Below, in pieces: positions 60,741-64,000 of a stretch of 64,000 nucleotides of DNA. The stretch lies in contig OZ244173.1 in assembly GCA_965216515.1 (NCBI GenBank), forward strand, positions 1,798,001 to 1,862,000. The letters run 5' to 3'. Made by a program: the position numbers and the translations under genes. This stretch comes from CAXMRP01 sp965216515. Lineage in GTDB: Bacteria > Pseudomonadota > Alphaproteobacteria > Rhizobiales > Afifellaceae. The notes beneath the pieces were generated by a model. That model saw nothing but the letters and a program-made list of their open reading frames with translations, had not been told where the DNA came from and did no database searches. Within the stretch, counting starts at the first letter, position 1; each line of letters opens with the position of its first letter.

Positions 60741-61769
60741 TTATTCGGCCGCTTCCCGGGCCGGGTGGGCGACGGCGTCACGAACCGCCTCTTCGATCCG
60801 GTCGACGCTCGGTATGTAGGCGTCTTCCAGCGTCGGCGAGAACGGGACCGGCGCATGCGGCGCCGTCACCTGGCGGATCGGTGCCCTGAGGAAACCGAAG
60901 GCTTTCTCCGCGACCAGGCCGGCGATGTCGGCGGCCATGCCACAGCGCGGATGCGCCTCGTCGACGACAATCAGGCGGCCGGTCTCCTCCACCGTTTCCA
61001 GAATGGTTTCCGTGTCCAGCGGCGACGTCGTGCGTGGATCGACGACGGTGACGGTGATACCCTGCTTTGCCAGATTGTCGGCCGCTTCATTGGCCAAATT
61101 GACCATCCTGCCGAATGCGACGATGGTCGCATCGTCACCTTCGCGGGTCACGTTGGCATCGCCGAACGGGATCGCATAGGGCTCATCGGGCACATCCATC
61201 TCGCTGTCGTATAGCGCCTTGTGCTCGAAAAAGACGACGGGATCGTCGTGACGGATCGCCTCGATCAGCAATCCTTTGGCTTCATAGGCGTTGGAGGGAA
61301 GAACGACCTTCAGGCCCGGAATGTGGGTGAACACCGGATAGAGGCATTGCGAATGCTGGGATGCCGCCCGAAAGCCGGCACCATACATGGTGCGCACGAC
61401 CAGCGGCGTCACAGCCTTGCCGCCGAACATGTACCGGAACTTGGCCGCCTGATTGAAAATCTGGTCGAAACACACACCCATGAAATCGACAAACATCAGC
61501 TCCACCACCGGGCGCAGCCCCGTCATCGCCGCACCGGCCGCCGCGCCGACGAACGAGATCTCGGCAAGGTGCGTATCCAGAACGCGGTCATCGCCGAATT
61601 GGGGACGCAGCCCCTTCGTGACCCCCATCGGGCCGCCCCAGGCATCCTGATCGCCGTTGGCGCCGGTGCCCCCGGAGATGTCCTCGCCCATCAGGATCAC
61701 GCGTTCGTCACGCTCCATTTCCTGACGCAGTGCTTCATTGATGGCCTGGCGATAGCTTTTCGTGGTCAT
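60741..61769 (-). CDS. acoB: Acetoin dehydrogenase E1 beta subunit
   Basis: A 342-residue TPP-dependent E1 beta subunit. Marks: YRQAINEALRQEMERDERVILMGEDISGGTGA (in pieces: ERVILMGEDI), GVTKGLRPQFGDDRVLDTHLAEISFVGAAAG (VLDTHLAEISFVGAAAG), RTMYGAGFRAASQHSQCLYPVFTHIPGLKVV (SQHSQCLYPVF) and VVDPRTTSPLDTETIL. GAGGG lies before ATG 61769; nine bases separate it from acoA. Confidence 0.92.
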   Translation of the reverse strand: MTTKSYRQAINEALRQEMERDERVILMGEDISGGTGANGDQDAWGGPMGVTKGLRPQFGDDRVLDTHLAEISFVGAAAGAAMTGLRPVVELMFVDFMGVCFDQIFNQAAKFRYMFGGKAVTPLVVRTMYGAGFRAASQHSQCLYPVFTHIPGLKVVLPSNAYEAKGLLIEAIRHDDPVVFFEHKALYDSEMDVPDEPYAIPFGDANVTREGDDATIVAFGRMVNLANEAADNLAKQGITVTVVDPRTTSPLDTETILETVEETGRLIVVDEAHPRCGMAADIAGLVAEKAFGFLRAPIRQVTAPHAPVPFSPTLEDAYIPSVDRIEEAVRDAVAHPAREAAE

Positions 61770-61778
61770 GGCGATCCC

Positions 61779-62753
61779 TCAATAATTCAAATAGACATCG
61801 GTGAGCAGATCGTCTTCGTCCGGCATCGGCGCCGCCTTGGCCGTCGCGACGCAGCGCGCCACCTCCTCGTCGATCTCTTTGTCCATGGCATCAAATTCGT
61901 CGGGCGTGATCAGCGAGGCCTCCACGACGCGTTGCCGGAAAATCCCGATCGGATCACGCGCCCGGGCCGCCTCAAGCTCCTCGGGCAGCCGGTAGGTGCC
62001 GGCATCGCCCTCAAAATGCCCGTAAAAACGGTTGAGCCTGACATGAAGCAGGGTCGGGCCGTCGCCGGCGCGGGCCCGCGCGACCGCCGCGCCGGACGCT
62101 TCATAGACGTCGAAAAAGTCCGATCCGTCGACCTCCTGCGACGGAATTCCAAAACCTTCGCCCCGGCCCACCTGGCTTCCGCCCACCGACCAGGACGATG
62201 CCGTGGTCTCCGCGTAGCCATTGTCCTCGGCAACGAAAACGACCGGCAGGTTCCAGATCTTCGCCAGATTGTAGCTTTCCAGCACCGCCCCCTGGTTCGA
62301 CGCCCCATCGCCGTAAAAGCAAACCGCGACACCGCCGGTTTTCAGCGTTTTGGCACTCAGGGCCGCCCCGCACACAAGCGGCGCGCCGGCACCGACGATT
62401 CCGTTGGCGCCGAGCATGCCCTTCGACAGGTCGGCGATATGCATCGATCCGCCCTTGCCGCCGCAAAGTCCGTCCTTGCGGCCGAAAATCTCCAGCATCA
62501 TCGGCTCGACCTCCACGCCCTTGGCGATACAGTGGCCGTGGCCGCGGTGGGTCGATGCAATGGCGTCGCGATCATCCAGATGCAGGCAAACCCCAACACC
62601 CGACGCCTCCTCGCCGGCGTAGAGGTGCACGAACCCGGGGATCGAGCCGGCGGCGAATTCGGTGTGAACCGCATCTTCGAACGACCGGATCGTGCGCATC
62701 CGCCGATATGCCGTGCCGAGCTCCTCGCGCGACAATTGCAATCCACTGACCAT
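61779..62753 (-). CDS. acoA: Acetoin dehydrogenase E1 alpha subunit
   Basis: A 324-residue E1 alpha subunit. TPP-binding motif: GDG at 148-150 through EDNGY (FYGDGASNQGAVLESYNLA). Other marks are HLYAGEEASGVGVCLHL, STHRGHGHCIAKG and GGKGGSMHIADLSKGMLGANGIVG (GGSMHIADLSKGMLGANGI). The region RFYGHFEGDAGTYR is the family loop near the active site. Start ATG 62753 has GGGGAGG upstream; the frame is open to 62828. First gene of acoABC; the E3 gene is not in the window, so it must come from elsewhere. Confidence 0.92.
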   Translation of the reverse strand: MVSGLQLSREELGTAYRRMRTIRSFEDAVHTEFAAGSIPGFVHLYAGEEASGVGVCLHLDDRDAIASTHRGHGHCIAKGVEVEPMMLEIFGRKDGLCGGKGGSMHIADLSKGMLGANGIVGAGAPLVCGAALSAKTLKTGGVAVCFYGDGASNQGAVLESYNLAKIWNLPVVFVAEDNGYAETTASSWSVGGSQVGRGEGFGIPSQEVDGSDFFDVYEASGAAVARARAGDGPTLLHVRLNRFYGHFEGDAGTYRLPEELEAARARDPIGIFRQRVVEASLITPDEFDAMDKEIDEEVARCVATAKAAPMPDEDDLLTDVYLNY

Positions 62754-62952
62754 GACAGTTTCCTCCCCGTCTCGGTATTTTCCCTGATCATATGCGCTCC
62801 TGCGCAGCCCACAACCCGCAATGATCAAATATCACGCCGGAAAGGCACCGGCCGGGCGCCCCGTGTGTCGGACTGTCCGCCGCTGGCCCCTCATCCCGGC
62901 GTCAACAGGACAAGGCACCGGCCGCCAGTTAACCGCAACGGCGGTCAAACTT

Positions 62953-62980
62953 GTATTTAATCAATCGAATGATTAAATAC
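62953..62980. promoter_or_regulatory. 28-base palindrome in the acoA/tetR divergent region, likely TetR operator
   Basis: GTATTTAATCA (62953-62963), ATCGAA, TGATTAAATAC (62970-62980): perfect 11-bp arms in an AT-rich island inside GC-rich DNA. It lies 48 bases before the preferred tetR start. Confidence 0.7.
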
Positions 62981-63006
62981 CCGGTGCGATGCCGGCGCGT
63001 TTCCAC

Positions 63007-63131
63007 CCGGCGGCAGGCGAGGCAAAAATGGCAAAGTCGGAACGGCCGGCAGCAGGCGGGGCGAATATGGCAAAGTCGGAACGGCCGGCGGCAGGCGGGG
63101 CGAATATGGCAAAGTCGGAACGGCCGGCAGC
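63007..63131 (+). repeat. 39-bp tandem repeat at the 5' end of the tetR gene
   Basis: Units begin at 63028, 63067 and 63106, each with ATGGCAAAGTCGGAACGGCC; the first two complete copies differ at one base (A/G), the third runs out after about 25 bases, and a partial diverged copy precedes the first. Each unit translates as MAKSERPAAGGAN (third: MAKSERPAAEG). Every copy contains an ATG with a G-rich stretch 5-8 bases before it, so each could start translation. Confidence 0.9.
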
Positions 63132-63765
63132 GGAAGGGACCCGTGAGGCATTGATCGAAGCCGGTCTGCGCCTGTTCGGCGAAAAAGGTTTCGATGCCAC
63201 GTCCACCCGCGATTTGGCCGCCGCGGCCAATGCCAATATCGGTTCCATCGCCTACCATTTCGGCGGCAAGGACGGGCTCAGAAGCGCCTGCGCCGGAGCC
63301 ATCGTCGACCGCCTGTCAACGATCGTTTTGGCCGCCGGCAACCTGTCCGGACATCCGCCGGCACCGGATGTTGCCGCCGACCGGTTGGAAACAGCCATCC
63401 GCACGATGGTCACCTTCATGATCGCCAATCCCCAGGCCGAGCCGATCGCCGCCTTCATCCAGCGCGAAATGGCCCAGCCCAGCCCGGCCCTCGACAGGAT
63501 TTACGCCGAACTGATCGAGCCGACCCACAAGGCGCTTTGCACCCTGTGGGCGGCCGCCACAGGTCGCGACCCGGAAAGCGCTCAAACCCGCATCGATGTC
63601 TTTGCCGTGCTCGGGCAGGCGCTGTATTTCCGCATCGGCAGACCGGTCGTCATTCGCCGCATGGCCTGGCGAACGATCGGCGAGGCCGAAGCCAGTCTTA
63701 TACTGGCCACGGTCACCGCAAACCTGCGCGCCCAGATCGCCGCCCGCCGGACGGACCGGACATGA
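63028..63765 (+). CDS. TetR family regulator, CecR/YbiH-like (DUF1956 C-terminus)
   Basis: A repressor of 245 residues from ATG 63028 (other in-frame starts: 62989, 63067, 63106). The helix-turn-helix is TREALIEAGLRLFGEKGFDATSTRDLAAAA with NIGSIAYHFGGKDGL. The C-terminal domain (FIQREMAQPSPALDRIYAEL; DVFAVLGQALYFRIGRPVV) resembles the DUF1956 part of CecR. The first 26 residues are two 13-residue repeats without structure. GAGG sits five bases before ATG 63028. Its stop overlaps the HlyD-like gene (ATGA), the same order as cecR-ybhG in E. coli. It may control itself, that export operon and possibly acoABC. Confidence 0.87.
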   Translation: MAKSERPAAGGANMAKSERPAAGGANMAKSERPAAEGTREALIEAGLRLFGEKGFDATSTRDLAAAANANIGSIAYHFGGKDGLRSACAGAIVDRLSTIVLAAGNLSGHPPAPDVAADRLETAIRTMVTFMIANPQAEPIAAFIQREMAQPSPALDRIYAELIEPTHKALCTLWAAATGRDPESAQTRIDVFAVLGQALYFRIGRPVVIRRMAWRTIGEAEASLILATVTANLRAQIAARRTDRT

Positions 63766-64000
63766 CCGGTATCCTGTGCGCACTTCCGCTGATCGCCTCG
63801 CTGTTTTCCGCCTGCGATCCGGCGCCACCTTTGGCCGTCGGCTATGTCGAGGGCGAATATGTGCTTGTGGCGCCCGTCGAGGTCGCCGAGATTGTCGACC
63901 TTCGCGTTCGCCGCGGCGATGCGACCGGTATCAACGAACCCCTCGTCATTCTGGAGCGTCGCGACATCGAGATCGCCGTGGCCGAGGCCGCCGCTGCCCT
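63762..64000 (+). CDS. HlyD/YbhG-like membrane fusion protein, 3' end outside window
   Basis: About 79 codons visible. It begins MTGILCALPLIASLFSACDP, a signal sequence whose FSAC could serve as a lipobox, then VGYVEGEYVLVAPVEVAEIVDLRVRRGDA and PLVILERRDIEIAVAEAAAA, the beta-strand/lipoyl-like half and coiled-coil beginning of HlyD-type adaptor proteins. By order (TetR-HlyD) the next genes outside are expected to be an ABC-2 exporter. It starts by ATGA overlap with tetR. Confidence 0.82.
   Translation, partial: MTGILCALPLIASLFSACDPAPPLAVGYVEGEYVLVAPVEVAEIVDLRVRRGDATGINEPLVILERRDIEIAVAEAAAA

Noticed and set aside
61221..62960. A 579-codon open frame on the plus strand
   Set aside because: Antisense to acoA and acoB; no domain-like sequence.
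1..64000. CRISPR arrays, insertion sequences, prophage, tRNA or rRNA genes
   Set aside because: No spaced repeats of CRISPR form, no transposase or phage-like product, and no cloverleaf or rRNA sequence was recognised on reading; covariance searches could not be run.

Overview
The window is 64 kb of high-GC, densely packed chromosomal DNA. The gene content points to an alphaproteobacterium, most likely of the order Hyphomicrobiales (Rhizobiales). Supporting signs are an ftsEX-ydcF-plsC block, a chorismate mutase-hisC-tyrC operon next to metX-metW, an ispA/mtgA/rpmF neighbourhood, a divergent phaR/phaAB pair, an L32 protein without zinc cysteines, and sites that match the alphaproteobacterial LexA box (GTTC-N7-GTTC) and CtrA box (TTAA-N7-TTAAC). 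No rRNA, tRNA, CRISPR, phage, insertion sequence or plasmid function was recognised, and there is no species-level marker. Both window edges cut a gene: hpt at the left and an HlyD-like gene at the right.

Layout. 1-15.1 kb is housekeeping: hpt (partial), a zinc-ribbon membrane protein, ftsE-ftsX, a DUF218 protein, plsC, an uncharacterised gene behind two LexA boxes, a ChaC-type gamma-glutamylcyclotransferase, a DUF2125 protein, the Tyr/Phe operon, metXW, a methyltransferase, gloB, and a MarR regulator divergent from a small LTXXQ-like envelope protein. 15.2-21.8 kb holds an aminotransferase divergent from a sugar-acid-type catabolic cluster (IlvD/Edd dehydratase, PEP mutase/ICL-family protein, GNAT, SDR, DenD-like dehydrogenase). 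21.9-31.6 kb holds ispA, mtgA, rpmF, a small membrane protein, ggt, the polyhydroxybutyrate genes phaR/phaA/phaB, an EEP-fold hydrolase and an EamA exporter. 31.6-44 kb holds a TRAP transporter (dctPQM), modABC, an Lrp regulator divergent from hppD, a sulfatase/phosphonate monoesterase and two aminotransferases. 44-53 kb is an Opp-type ABC transporter and glpR-glpD. 53-64 kb holds a second ChaC, a Gfo/Idh/MocA dehydrogenase, a sugar ABC system without its ATPase, a CPA2 antiporter, acetoin dehydrogenase genes acoABC, and a TetR regulator overlapping the HlyD-like gene.

How it works together. The 9-44 kb stretch handles aromatic amino acids at several points: synthesis by chorismate mutase, TyrC and HisC, transamination by a TyrB-like enzyme, and tyrosine breakdown by HppD under an Lrp regulator. 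Carbon storage (phaAB) is set against its regulator PhaR, with three matching palindromes between them. Most accessory genes are uptake systems paired with catabolic enzymes, the usual profile of a soil or aquatic heterotroph.

The most notable signals are regulatory or structural: tandem LexA boxes before an unknown gene, a CtrA box before ftsEX, a nest of TGACA palindromes between marR and the envelope gene, a TetR gene whose 5' end is a 39-bp tandem repeat in which every unit carries a start codon, a strong hairpin after each of three transporter binding-protein genes, and several perfect short tandem duplications. I did not find a clearly new multi-gene defence or effector system. Coordinates follow the start codon I judged most likely, and alternatives are stated.
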